A stretch of 22,384 nucleotides of DNA from Tubiluchus corallicola (GCA_030141605.1 JAQGDQ010001884.1:1-22384), one strand, 5' to 3'. Shown: positions 1 to 10,106, counted from the first letter of the stretch. Numbers and translations: made by a program. The notes: generated by a model not told the origin, from the sequence alone.

Positions 1-1594
1 TCGTCTCTGATCTTCTGTCTAACATGTTACTGGATTGTGGTTAAGAATTTAGTCGTCTCTGATCTTCTGTCTAGCATGTTACTGGATTGTGGTTAAGACA
101 TTTAGTCGTCTCTGATCTTCTGTCTAACATGTTACTGGATTGTGGTTAAGACATTTAGTCATCTCTGATCTTCTGTCTAGCATGTTAATGGATTGTGGTT
201 AAGACATTTAGTCGTCTCTGATCTTCTGTCTAACATGTTACTGGATTGTGGTTAAGACATTTAGTCGTCTCTGATCTTCTGTCTAGCATGTTACTGGATT
301 GTGGTTAAGACATTTAGTCGTCTCTGATCTTCTGTCTAACATGTTACTGGATTGTGGTTAAGACATTTAGTCGCCTCTGATCTTCTGTCTAACATGTTAC
401 TGGATTGTGGTTAAGACATTTAGTCGCCTCTGATCTTCTGTCTAACATGTTACTGGATTGTGGTAAGGAATTTAGTCGTCTCTGATCTTCTGTCTAACAT
501 GTTACTGGATTGTGGTTAAGACATTTAGTCGCCTCTGATCTTCTGTCTAACATGTTACTGGATTGTGGTTAAGACATTTAGTCGCCTCTGATCTTCTGTC
601 TAACATGTTACTGGATTGTGGTTAAGACATTTAGTCGTCTCTGATCTTCTGTCTAGCATGTTACTGGATTGTGGTTAAGACATTTAGTCGCCTCTGATCT
701 TCTGTCTAACATGTTACTGGATTGTGGTTAAGACATTTAGTCGCCTCTGATCTTCTGTCTAACATGTTACTGGATTGTGGTTAAGACATTTAGTCGCCTC
801 TGATCTTCTGTCTAACATGTTACTGGATTGTGGTAAGGAATTTAGTCGTCTCGATCTTCTGTCTAGGTACTGGATTGTAAGACATTTAGTCGTCTCTGAT
901 CTTCTGTCTAACATGTTACTGGATTGTGGTTAAGAATTTAGTCGCTCTGATCTTCTGTCTAGCATGTTACTGGATTGTGGTTAAGAATTTAGTCGTCTCT
1001 GATCTTCTGTCTAACATGTTACTGGATGTGGTTAAGACATTTAGTCGTCTCTGATCTTCTGTCTAACATGTTACTGGATTGTGGTTAAGAATTTAGTCGC
1101 CTCTGATCTTCTGTCTAACATGTTACTGATTGGGTTAAGAATTTAGTCGCCTCTGATCTTCTGTCAACATGTTACTGGATTGTGGTAAGAATTTAGTCGT
1201 CTCTGATCTTCTGTCTAACATGTTACTGGATTGTGGAAGACATTTAGTCGTCTCTGATCTTCTGTCTAACATGTTACTGATTGTGGTTAAGACATTTAGT
1301 CGCCTCTGATCTTCTGTCTAACAGTTACTGGATTGTGGTTAAGAATTTAGTCGTCTCTGATCTTCGTTCTATGTTACTGGATTGTGGTTAAGAATTGTCG
1401 TTCTGACCTGTCTAACATGTTACTGGATTGTGGTAAGGAATTTAGTCGCCTCTGATCTTCTGTCTAACATGTTACTGGATTGTGGTTAAGACATTTAGTC
1501 GCCTCTGATCTTCTGTCTAACATGTTACTGGATTGTGGTTAAGACATTTAGTTGCCTTTGATCTTCTGTCTAACATGTTACTGAATGTTTTTAG
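1..1594. repeat. 53-bp minisatellite, about 30 copies, ending at the exon 1 acceptor
   Basis: The unit contains CTCTGATCTTCTGTCTAACA then TGTTACTGGATTGTGG and ends TTAAGACATTTAG; 52- and 53-bp variants differ by AATTTAG or ACATTTAG. Most units also alternate TCGTCTC or TCGCCTC and CTAAC or CTAGC. The last unit runs into the exon 1 acceptor: CTAACATGTTACTGAATGTTTTTAG. So each unit carries a branch-point-like CTAAC and a terminal TTTAG. Damage accumulates between about 840 and 1440, while other stretches are nearly uniform. The array runs off the left edge. Confidence 0.95.
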
Positions 1595-1780
1595 GACTCT
1601 CACATTGAAACGTTAGAACGGGAGGTGAAAATGCTGCAAGACCAGGTAAGCCGGGGCCGAGAGACGACGGGGAGTCTTTACGACTTGACGGGCGTCGACG
1701 GGGAGCGGTCCCAACCGGATGGAATCAGCATGCGTGAAGTCGACGAACTCAGGAATCAGGACCGCGCTCTCAAAGTTAGG
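1595..1780 (+). CDS. ERC: ERC exon 1 of window (62 codons)
   Basis: The block begins after a TTTTTAG acceptor at 1594 and ends before GTATGG at 1781, phase 0 at both ends. It opens with DSHIETLEREVKMLQDQ, which lines up with the vertebrate ERC block DTKIASLERNIRDLEDEIQ, and closes with MREVDELRNQDRALKVR, which lines up with the stretch just before IDQLK. Between them is a less helical, Gly/Asp/Ser-rich segment (RGRETTGSLYDLTGVDGERS), where human ERC also has a poorly conserved linker. The segment is clearly richer in GC and CpG than the flanking intron, as coding DNA is here. A second strong donor (CAG|GTAAGC) lies inside the exon at 1645/1646; using it would drop 45 codons in frame. The branch-point-like CTAAC lies about 23 nt upstream, within the last unit of the 53-bp array. 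Confidence 0.85.
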
Positions 1781-1840
1781 GTATGGTGTCTGTAGACGAC
1801 TTTTTGAAATTTCGGTCATTCAGAATCACCACCTAAACAT

Positions 1841-2298
1841 TTAACCCTTTCATACCCGTTGTATCCCATGGGATACGAGAATATTCTCTGCCTTTAAAAT
1901 TAATAAAATTTTAAAACTGACTGTTATTTGATCTGTTAATAGTTATTTTAATTTAAGCCAATAACAATAGACTAAAAATGGTGATAAAATGGCAAACTAG
2001 AAAATCTACGTAGCATAAAAAACTGCGTAAGGTACAGTACTTTAGACACGACTTTGTACAGATCAGCATAGCGTGCATGCTAAATGTCTTAAATACTTTA
2101 AAAAATTATCAACAGTTGCAAAATGAAGCACATTTTATGCTTCCATTGAATCCCAATGTGTCCCGTGGGATACAGGCTATATTTAGCACGCGGGCACAGG
2201 TAGAAAAAAATAATTATTATGTGTAAACAAGATGGACATACTACCAAGCCAAAAAATTTTTTCTTATTAAAAAAATAATTTGGGACTGAAAGGGTTAA
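1841..2298. mobile_element. piggyBac-type MITE with TTAA flanks
   Basis: The left end TTAACCCTTTCATACCC and the right end, read on the other strand as TTAACCCTTTCAGTCCC, form 17-nt inverted repeats with two mismatches, bounded by TTAA. TTAA target duplication followed by CCC is the hallmark of the piggyBac superfamily. A perfect subterminal palindrome GTATCCCATGGGATAC sits at 1861-1876 and a near copy GTGTCCCGTGGGATAC at 2158-2173. No transposase frame is present (458 nt), so it is non-autonomous. Confidence 0.75.
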
Positions 2299-2445
2299 GG
2301 TCACGGTATTTTTGAAGAAGTGCTTTTGGTAAAATGAAAAATGTAAGCGAGCAAAGTAAAAAAAATCATTAAAGTGAGAAAAAAGCCATCGTTGAAAGAA
2401 ATTGTCGCTAAAGCGGGGAGTCGTTAAGCGAGGACTCACTGTAAC
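2299..2445. mobile_element. Possible pogo/Tigger-like terminal fragment
   Basis: Read on the minus strand, 2442-2402 begins TACAGTGAGTCCTCGCTTAA followed by CGACTCCCCGCTTTAGCGAC, resembling the TA-flanked, CAGT-starting ends of pogo/Tigger-type elements. The opposite end was not found, so this is a weak call; the piggyBac-type MITE may have landed inside it. Confidence 0.3.
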
Positions 2446-2699
2446 TCTTTCGCGTTTTCTTAAAATCGTCCATAGCGTCGTGCTTTTGTGGTCAAAGTTT
2501 TTTTGTCTTGGACACTGGCTTTAATTGGGCAATGAAGAATAATAGCCAAATCTGAGAATTCTGCACGTGGGCGGCATAAGAGGAAATCTCATTGATTATT
2601 TCTGACTGACGGCTGCTTGCGTTAGCAAGAGTTCCGTGATTGGCTTTTCACCGAGAGCGATATCTGAGCCTTTTGTGTATACAAAAATAACTCGAATTT

Positions 2700-3100
<401 letters not shown>

Positions 3101-3434
3101 TATTAGTTTATCACCATTTTTAAAATAGCAAAATACATAACTAAGAGATTTATAAATCTGTACAACTTACAATAATATTACAAAGTGCAAAAGTAATTAT
3201 TGATTAGTGGTGAAAGGGTGGCGAAAGAACTATAAGTTATCGAGGTCAGCCACCCTCTCAGAATTGTTACTAATATAATTAATTAATTAATGCGCATGTA
3301 CCAGGTAATTAAAAATTATCAGATTTTGCATTTAAGACGAATGAAAATTGAATTATTATACGAATGTGTTAGTTTATAATAAAATAATGTTCAATAATGG
3401 GAAAGAAGTCAGTTCAGTTTGGACTTTGGTTCAG
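3101..3434. other. Intron 1 remainder, AT-rich
   Basis: This holds AT-rich sequence with a short AATT run near 3280-3290. Its left part (TTTATTAGTTTATCACC) could be the end of an old retroposon, but nothing is diagnostic. Confidence 0.4.
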
Positions 3435-3602
3435 GTGGATGAGCTGAAGACGGACATTGCGAAGAAGTCGTCGGAAATTCTCGGGATGCGGACTCACTTG
3501 GAAACACTGAAGAAGCAGCTGAGTGACTATCAGCATCACGTCGCCGTGTTGAAAGAATCATTAACTGCCAAAGAACAGCATACGAGCATGCTTCAGACGG
3601 AT
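3435..3602 (+). CDS. ERC: ERC exon 2 of window (56 codons)
   Basis: Acceptor TTGGTTCAG ends at 3434; donor GTATGT starts at 3603. It encodes VDELKTDIAKKSSEILGMRT, then HLETLKKQLSDYQHHVAVLK, then ESLTAKEQHTSMLQTD, 56 residues in phase 0. This aligns residue for residue with the vertebrate ERC stretch running from IDQLKQEL to HIEVLKESLTAKEQRAAILQTE; VLKESLTAKEQ is identical and is the single best family signature in the window. The composition is heptad-like and charged, a continuous coiled coil. It follows exon 1 after a 1.65-kb intron containing a piggyBac-type MITE and a GTAA array, and precedes the largest intron (8.4 kb). An upstream ATG at 3348 is in the intron and is not a start. Confidence 0.95.
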
Positions 3603-3679
3603 GTATGTAAATTTGTATAATATTATACTCATATCATATAATAATACAGACTTTAGGCCGTAGAGGTCTTATGGCACGT

Positions 3680-3990
3680 TTAGACTGGCGAGTTTTCTCG
3701 CCAAGTAACTCACAAGCGTGTTCGGACTAGTGAGCAAAACTTGGTGTGAGTTACTCTCCATCAGTAAGCTCAAGCTGACACTCTATTCTCTATTCACACT
3801 AGACAGTAACTCGCAAGCACGTTCAGACTAGTGAGCAAAACGTGGTGTGAGTTACTCTCCATCAGTAAGCTCAAACTGACACTCTATTCTCTATTCACAC
3901 TTGACAGTAACTCGCAAGCATGTTCAGACTAGTGAGCAAAACTTGCTGCGAGTTACTCTCAGACACTAAGCATGAGCTCGAGAGTAACTG
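3680..3990. repeat. 101-bp tandem repeat with palindromic core, about 3 copies
   Basis: AGTAACTC recurs at 3704, 3805 and 3906 (period 101). Within each unit AGTAACTCGCA is mirrored about 40 nt later by TGCGAGTTACT or a variant, so each unit can fold into a stem. At the left edge TGGCGAG-TTTT-CTCGCCA (3686-3703) is a perfect 7-bp hairpin. This may be an inverted-repeat element that multiplied in place. Confidence 0.8.
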
Positions 3991-4744
3991 GCCTAATAAT
4001 TAAGTCAACAATTAATTAAGTTATATTAAAATTTGACCATTTTTGGAAACAAATGCATGTTCGCAGCTAACTAAAGAGGCAGTAATTACAATGTGGTATA
4101 TCTTGTGAAATTCCACTTGAAGTAGTCAGTTCAATTCTGATTTATTACGCATTTTTACAGACTTGCGTAATTTAAAAAAATGTATAGTTTGGTTGATATT
4201 TGTAGTCCTCTCTTGTAAACATAGCGTCATGTGAGGGTTTTAATAATCTGACATAAAACTTGTCAAGAATGAAGAAGAGGAAGAAGAAGGGGAAGTGTAT
4301 TCAACGGGATCTGATGGCAGAACTGATGATTTATGTTCACGATTACGATTGAGAAGATGTCTGTATGCCGGGATGAGAATTTTCCGCGGATACGCACAAT
4401 TCCGAGTTTTTGGAAGACTAGTAGTGCCATTTTTGTAAATCGCATAAATTCGTTGAGAAAATTTTTATGGACCCAGTACATTTTTTCACAAGTTCACTAG
4501 TTGGCAGGCCGTCACTTTGTTTACATCACGTACATCAGTGTAACCACGTGTATATCTCTATGTATAAAAATATAGAATCAATTGTGCGGAGTTATTCGAG
4601 TCAATTACAGACAGTTTTTATATACTTTTGCATAGGAGCGGTCAGTACTTAAGCGTTTTTTAGACAATTAGGTATCATGTATCCTTGATAGTTGGGTATT
4701 TTGAATTATTCATGAAACAAGGTAATTGATATTTTAAGTGATCA
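3991..4744. other. Intron 2 segment without recognisable genes
   Basis: AT-rich DNA. Short frames on both strands at 4263-4652 have no family I recognise and no splice context; I see no supported feature. Confidence 0.5.
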
Positions 4745-5001
4745 GTTCAAAGTGTTCAGTTCATAATAATACAAAATAACACAAAATGATATATTTACTT
4801 ACATCGTATGTCTCCATAAAGCAAATCTAGTATTTACCAATATGTCTGACAAATTATGCCACTATCATACTGTGAAAAACTACTTTTAAAGAAGCCTGTT
4901 AACGTCTACCAACTGACTCACTTGCAGAGGTAGAAACAGATCTGCACAGGTGAGTGATCGTGGTCGCGTGACCAACGAGATAATTAGCGAAATTCCCTAC
5001 A
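4745..5001 (+). repeat. 257-bp dispersed repeat, copy 1
   Basis: Nearly identical (more than 90% by eye) and of equal length to 16690-16946, same orientation. It starts GTTCAAAGTG and ends about CCTACA. It contains a near-palindrome TGGTCGCGTGACCA and a splice-like cassette: CACTTGCAG acceptor at 4927, 22 nt, then CACAG|GTGAGT donor at 4950. No terminal inverted repeats were seen, so class is unknown. Confidence 0.85.
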
Positions 5002-5109
5002 AGTTACAACGTCATTCGTCTCGCGCAACAATTTTATAAATTGAATATTCGCAATAAGTATTCGTAGTATTTTAAGTTGTAAAAGCTTATATTATAATGA
5101 AATATTATA

Positions 5110-5405
5110 TTGTATTCTATTCTATTCTATTATGTTATGTTATGTTATGTTATGTTATGTTATGTTATGTTATGTTATGTTATGTTATGTTATGTTATGT
5201 TATGTTATGTTATGTTATGTTATGTTATGTTATGTTATGTTATGTTATGTTATGTTATGTTATGTTATGTTATGTTATGTTATGTTATGTTATGTTATGT
5301 TATGTTATGTTATGTTATGTTATGTTATGTTATGTTATGTTATGTTATGTTATGTTATGTTATGTTATGTTATGTTATGTTATATTATATTATATTATAT
5401 TATGT
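5110..5405. repeat. TTATG pentanucleotide array flanked by ATTCT and TTATA units
   Basis: Three ATTCT units, then about 50 perfect TTATG units, then TTATA units. Base-perfect uniformity over more than 250 nt points to recent expansion or to assembly collapse. A 5-nt period leaves all frames open, so the frames here are artefacts. Confidence 0.97.
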
Positions 5406-5851
5406 TGATAGTGTTGTTTGACTTTAATTGCAACGTGGTAAAAATGTTGTTATAAATTACAGAAAGTAATTCGAGCGCCCCCCTTTGTACTATTTTCGTT
5501 AAAATGGCCACGTTGCTTGAGATATTTATTCTCGTTTGCAACCATTCAGGCTTTTGTTAATATTTGTGAAAGCATTGGTCTGCTTGGTGTTTGGTTAGGC
5601 AGTTTGCGTAGTTAGTTTTCGTTTAGCTAATGTTTTTTGAATGATCACATCAATAATTCAGTGCCACATGTTACCACTTGTTAGCTGTCTAAATGTCGCC
5701 AAGGAAGCCAAATGTTTGTTTTCTGCTGGTTTGTGATGACACGAGCGATTGGCACACCGTCGTCGCTCAAACACTAGAAATTTTGAAGCGTAAAGATATC
5801 ACGTTTTAAGGTGATGATTTGCGTGCTTAGCTACGTAGCGATCTTAAGAAG

Positions 5852-5935
5852 ATTGACTGACTGACTGACTGACTGACTGGCTTCCTGCCTGACTGCCTGC
5901 GTGCCTGCCTGCCTGACTGATTGACTGACTGACTA
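5852..5935. repeat. Imperfect GACT/GCCT tetranucleotide tract
   Basis: GACT units degenerate into CTGCCTGC variants and back. It is related to the larger CTGA/CCGA array that follows. Confidence 0.85.
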
Positions 5936-6022
5936 CATGATTTTAGATTTAGATTATTTAGATTTAATATTTTATTTCAAACTTTACAAAGTTCATATAC
6001 ACACCACAAATTAATACAAATA

Positions 6023-6188
6023 ACTGACTGACTGACTGACTGACTGACTGACTGACTGACTGACTGACTGACTGACTGACTGACCGACCGACCGACCGAC
6101 CGACCGACCGACCGACCGACCGACCGACCGACCGACCGACCGACCGACCGACCGACCGACCGACCGACTGATTGACTGACTGACTGAC
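6023..6188. repeat. CTGA/CCGA compound tetranucleotide array
   Basis: About 15 CTGA units, about 22 CCGA units, then CTGA again: the block was homogenised from one T-to-C variant spreading internally. A minus-strand frame across it (SVGR repeats) is a by-product. Confidence 0.97.
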
Positions 6189-6203
6189 GCCTGCTCTGTC
6201 ATG

Positions 6204-6400
6204 TTGGACTGGTAGCTCAGCTGGTCATGTACGGGAGTACTAACTCTAGGTCTCGAGTTCAAATCCCGAATGGGTCACAATTTTTCATCATCTCTTTCTG
6301 TCTTCAACACAAGCGTAATAATCGCTGTGAACCACACGGTTGATGAACATTCCGGCATTCAGAGTCGTATTAATCGTTATTATTATTATTATTATTATTA
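6204..6400 (+). mobile_element. tRNA-derived SINE-like element
   Basis: TAGCTCAGCTGG (6213-6224) is a perfect tRNA A-box and GAGTTCAAATCCC (6255-6267) a perfect B-box, at normal Pol III spacing. The acceptor stem does not pair well, so a working tRNA is unlikely. A non-tRNA body follows and an ATT repeat ends near 6400, as in SINE tails. The CTTTATTTAAAAT just beyond is shared with the tail of the element at 20881-21168, so the tail could belong to a second, minus-strand insertion. Confidence 0.65.
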
Positions 6401-6701
6401 TAATTCTTTATTTAAAATTTAAATTATACACATATACAAATATTTACATAAAATACATACAGTGACCGTCTATTTACATGTCTATGACCGTCTATGACCG
6501 GGTATGGTTAAAAAAAATTTGTAAATAAAAAAGCTGTTATATTCATAAGACTTTTAAATACCAATAAATCACGAATTTCGTATCTCAAAATAATTTAAAA
6601 GAACAACTAAAATCAAATAGTACCAGTTTACACAAAACGACCTGTATAATGTAAAAGAGACTAGAAACAGATATAATATAAAACTTCAATATTTTATGCT
6701 A
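6401..6701. other. AT-rich intron segment
   Basis: Contains a small GACCGTCTAT duplication near 6465-6495 and otherwise nothing I can classify. Confidence 0.4.
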
Positions 6702-7440
6702 AAGTTTGTAAAAACGAATCACAAACTAACTCAAGTTTGTAAAAACGAATCACAAACTAACTCAAGTTTGTAAAAACGAATCACAAACTAACTCAAGTTT
6801 GTAAAAACGAATCACAAACTAACTCAAGTTTGTAAAAATGAATCACAAACTAACTCAAGTTTGTAAAAACGAATCACAAACTAACTCAAGTTTGTAAAAA
6901 CGAATCACAAACTAACTCAAGTTTGTAAAAACGAATCACAAACTAACTCAAGTTTGTAAAAACGAATCACAAACTAACTCAAGTTTGTAAAAACGAATCA
7001 CAAACTAACTCATGAAAACGATCACAAACTAACTCAAGTTTGTAAAAACGAATCACAAACTAACTCAAGTTTGTAAAAACGAATCACAAACTAACTCAAG
7101 TTTGTAAAAACGAATCACAAACTAACTCAAGTTTGTAAAAACGAATCACAAACTAACTCAAGTTTGTAAAAACGAATCACAAACTAACTCAAGTTTGTAA
7201 AAACGAATCACAAACTAACTCAAGTTTGTAAAAACGAATCACAAACTAACTCAAGTTTGTAAAAACGAATCACAAACTAACTCAAGTTTGTAAAAACGAA
7301 TCACAAACTAACTCAAGTTTGTAAAAACGAATCACAAACTAACTCAAGTTTGTAAAAACGAATCACAAACTAACTCAAGTTTGTAAAAACGAATCACAAA
7401 CTAACTCAAGTTTGTAAAAACGAATCACAAACTAACTCAG
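6702..7440. repeat. 31-bp minisatellite with hairpin unit, about 24 copies
   Basis: Unit AAGTTTGTAAAAACGAATCA then CAAACTAACTC. AGTTTGT and ACAAACT are exact inverted repeats, so each unit can form a 7-bp hairpin with an 11-nt loop, or pair with the next unit over a 6-nt loop. One damaged unit sits at about 7010-7025. Copies are nearly identical. Confidence 0.97.
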
Positions 7441-7531
7441 AGAAAGCATCTAGCAGGTTTTTGTCTCGAGATGTATAAATTTTACTAATGTTTTGAAATT
7501 AATCATTGATGCATTTCTGGTTTGTTTACAG

Positions 7532-7552
7532 TATGCGCGTGTAGTCGCCCGG
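7532..7552 (+). CDS. ERC: Candidate 21-nt alternative microexon in ERC intron 2
   Basis: A strong acceptor (CTGGTTTGTTTACAG, ending 7531) and a strong donor (GTAAGC, starting 7553) enclose 21 nt that read YARVVAR in phase 0, exactly the phase shared by exons 2 and 3. The 21 nt are GC-rich in an AT-rich intron. Inclusion would add seven residues, one heptad, between LQTD and LETM without breaking coiled-coil register. A TGC lies about 20 nt upstream of the acceptor, a motif known for neural microexons under SRRM4/nSR100-type control. Vertebrate ERC as I recall it has no insert at this point, so this would be lineage-specific or an unrecorded isoform. It is inferred only from splice signals. 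Confidence 0.5.
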
Positions 7553-7825
7553 GTAAGCTCACCGTTTTCTCACACATCTCACACCGTGTCACAGTTTTTG
7601 GCATCCACAACAACACCAGTTTCGTTCAAACGCTCATTCTACATTTTAAATTCTCACACATAATGTACGTGTTATTGTGATTATGATACTTTCTCTTCCT
7701 ATCCAATTGAAAGCACTTTTGCTTATCCAGCTGGCACTTTTGGCTTTTCGTACTTATAGCACTAATACGTACTAATGTTACAATAATGTCTAGTAGAAAA
7801 ATGATTGTATTTATTCAAAGTAATG

Positions 7826-8495
7826 CATCTATATTTGACTTACCAAAGTCACATTTGAGTTACCAAAACACTTTCGAAATTCCTATGTCTACCTATGTCT
7901 ACATTTGACTTACCTAAGTCACATTTGAGTTACCAAAACACATTCGAAATTCCTACGTCTACATTTGACTTACCTAAGTCACATTTGAGTTACCAAAACA
8001 CATTTGAAATTCCTACGTCTACATTTGACTTACCTAAGTCACATTTGAGTTACCAAAACACATTCGAAATTCCTACGTCTACATTTGACTTACCTAAGTC
8101 ACATTTGAGTTACCAAAACACATTCGAAATTCCTACGTCTACATTTGACTTACCTAAGTCACATTTGAGTTACCAAAACACATTCGAAATTCCTACGTCT
8201 ACATTTGACTTACCTAAGTCACATTTGAGTTACCACAACACATTCGAAATTCCTATGTCTACATTTGACTTACCTAAGTCACATTTGAGTTACCACAACA
8301 CATTCGAAATTCCTATGTCTACATTTGACTTACCTAAGTCACATTTGAGTTACCACAACACATTCGAAATTCCTATGTCTACATTTGACTTACCTAAGTC
8401 ACATTTGAGTTACCAAAACACATTCGAAATTCCTATGTCTACATTTGACTTACCTAAGTCACATTTGAACTTTCCTGTGTCTACATTTGACGTGT
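7826..8495. repeat. 60-bp minisatellite, about 11 copies
   Basis: Unit begins ACATTTGACTTACCTAAGTC and includes ACATTTGAGTTACC and CATTCGAAATTCC. The period is 20 codons, so a 200-codon frame (STFDLPKSHLSYQNTFEIPT units) is open on the plus strand. It has no start context and no splice signals, so I treat it as non-coding. On the minus strand each unit shows TTAG|GTAAGT, a perfect donor. Confidence 0.95.
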
Positions 8496-9792
8496 AAAAG
8501 CTATAAATTCAGTTTTAATAGTAAGAGGCTTTACAAGTTTTCACTGTAATAAAGATCTATTTATATTTAGTTCCCAATTTTGTTTGTTTGTGGTTTGTTG
8601 TTCAAAATGTAAAATTCTTAGAAGCTATAATAGTGAAAAAAGTGTTAAGAGTTTGTTTAAAATTGTAAAATGGGATTAAATTGTATTTTCCAACAATAAA
8701 TTTTGAAGATGCTTGCAAAAGTTTTACGAATTCTTGTAAAAATGGCTTTTACGACATTTAACGAGGAAGTTGTGTTTCATTGATTAAAATTTGTAATTTT
8801 TTTTGGCACCTATCCAAAGTAAATAGCTGTGGCAAGACCTGGGCGCATTTCTCATTATCAACAGCGATTCTTTGAGGCTGAGACACTGGCCCATCAGGGG
8901 TGCCTCAACTGTCTTTACATCTTCCCTCCGTGAAGTAAATTCTCCGAAGTATATAGTAGAGAACGAGTGTAAAACTTACTTGCCACCATCCATTCACTGA
9001 ACAAACTCGGCATTGCTTACTTTCGGTTTCTTAAACCCCCGTATTTCGTGTCCGAAGAGCGACCGTGCCACGTCGTTTTAAGCAGATTGAATGCGCGTTG
9101 TTATCCTGTAGTAAATTTGCTTTTATTACATTGCCAGTGCCTGGTAGACTAGTACATTCATGCCTGCGCCGTTGCCGTGTTGCAGCCTTAGGCGGCGTGC
9201 CCAACATAACTAAGTTTTGCCAATTTGGAAAATATTTATCGACAAATTTCTGATTTTTCCCGTGGGCATTGCAGCTGCACAATTTTGTCGATCAATACTC
9301 TTTTTCCAGCCTTAGAAGTGGTTGCGTAAAATAGTTATTTTCCAGAGACATTGAACCAGAGGTGTGCAACTTATCTGACTAGCCGGATAACATTAAACTT
9401 CCCCGCAGTTTCTGGTCAAGGAACCAAGAAGAGTAGGACCTATTAACTATTTCGATCTGATCTGCGCACATCATTACTATGCCACTCAAGAAAAGTTATT
9501 TTAGAAGTTATTAAAATTTATATTAAAAAACATAGATTTCAACTTTCATGTCAGATAGTGGTAATTTTATTACAATGCGCGATATTACAGTGTATCACAC
9601 AGTCTGTGTAGTACAGTGTTATTAAGCTACAACCGTCTTGTAAGGGTTAATGGCATCCGATCTAGTAGAAAAAACTAACCGCACTATCTTTGGGGTCGTG
9701 GCACGGACTTCAGCTGGATACATCTGTCTTAAAATACTCAGTGTTCTTCTTCAATCTTCCTCTTTTTCTTATCCATGTTTCTCATCTATAAG
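8496..9792. other. Intron 2 segment without supported genes
   Basis: AT-rich with a slightly GC-richer patch at 9000-9300. Overlapping frames of 62 and 83 codons on opposite strands at 9031-9282 match no family I know. TTGAGGC...GCCTCAA near 8872-8910 is a small hairpin. No feature is supported beyond this. Confidence 0.45.
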
Positions 9793-9990
9793 AACACTAC
9801 ACCTGATGAAACAATGAAAGAACCACTGATCGAGGCGTGTACTACTGAGCCTAATCAGAACACTATACCTGATGAAACAATGAAAGAGCCACTGTTCGAG
9901 GCGTGTACTACTGAGCCTAATCAGAACACTATACCTGATGAAACAATGAAAGAGCCACTGTTCGAGGCGTGTACTACTGAGCCTAATCAG
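9793..9990 (+). repeat. 66-bp repeat, 3 copies, open coding frame
   Basis: Three 22-codon units read NTTPDETMKEPLIEACTTEP and NQ, with two changes in units 2 and 3, which are identical. A long pyrimidine tract (CTTCCTCTTTTTCTTATCC) precedes ATAAG at 9792. The frame runs on to TGA at 10042-10044, with ATTAAA at 10033-10038. It may be an alternative terminal exon, or only a minisatellite whose period is divisible by three. Confidence 0.75.
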
Positions 9991-10106
9991 AAACTAAAAT
10001 GTGGGAATCCCCCCGATATCAGACCTTTAATAATTAAAGAGTGACGAAGTGTTATATAAAGAGAACTGGTTAGTGCGGTGTAAAGTTAGACTTTCTTACA
10101 ACAGGA

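Noticed and set aside
1-1580. CRISPR array
   Set aside because: Units are contiguous with no unique spacers, and the setting is an animal gene intron.
5097-5455. MLCYV repeat frames
   Set aside because: Pentanucleotide array open in all frames.
6204-6278. Functional tRNA gene
   Set aside because: A and B boxes are perfect but the acceptor stem pairs poorly and a SINE-type body and tail follow.
6702-7440. CRISPR-like palindromic repeats
   Set aside because: The 31-bp units are head to tail with no spacers.
7895-8497. 200-codon plus-strand frame of STFDLPKSHLSYQNTFEIPT units
   Set aside because: The period is 60 bp so any stop-free unit stays open; changes include amino-acid replacements and there is no splice context.
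9031-9282. Opposed 83- and 62-codon frames
   Set aside because: No recognisable domain or splice signals; likely chance or old transposon remains.
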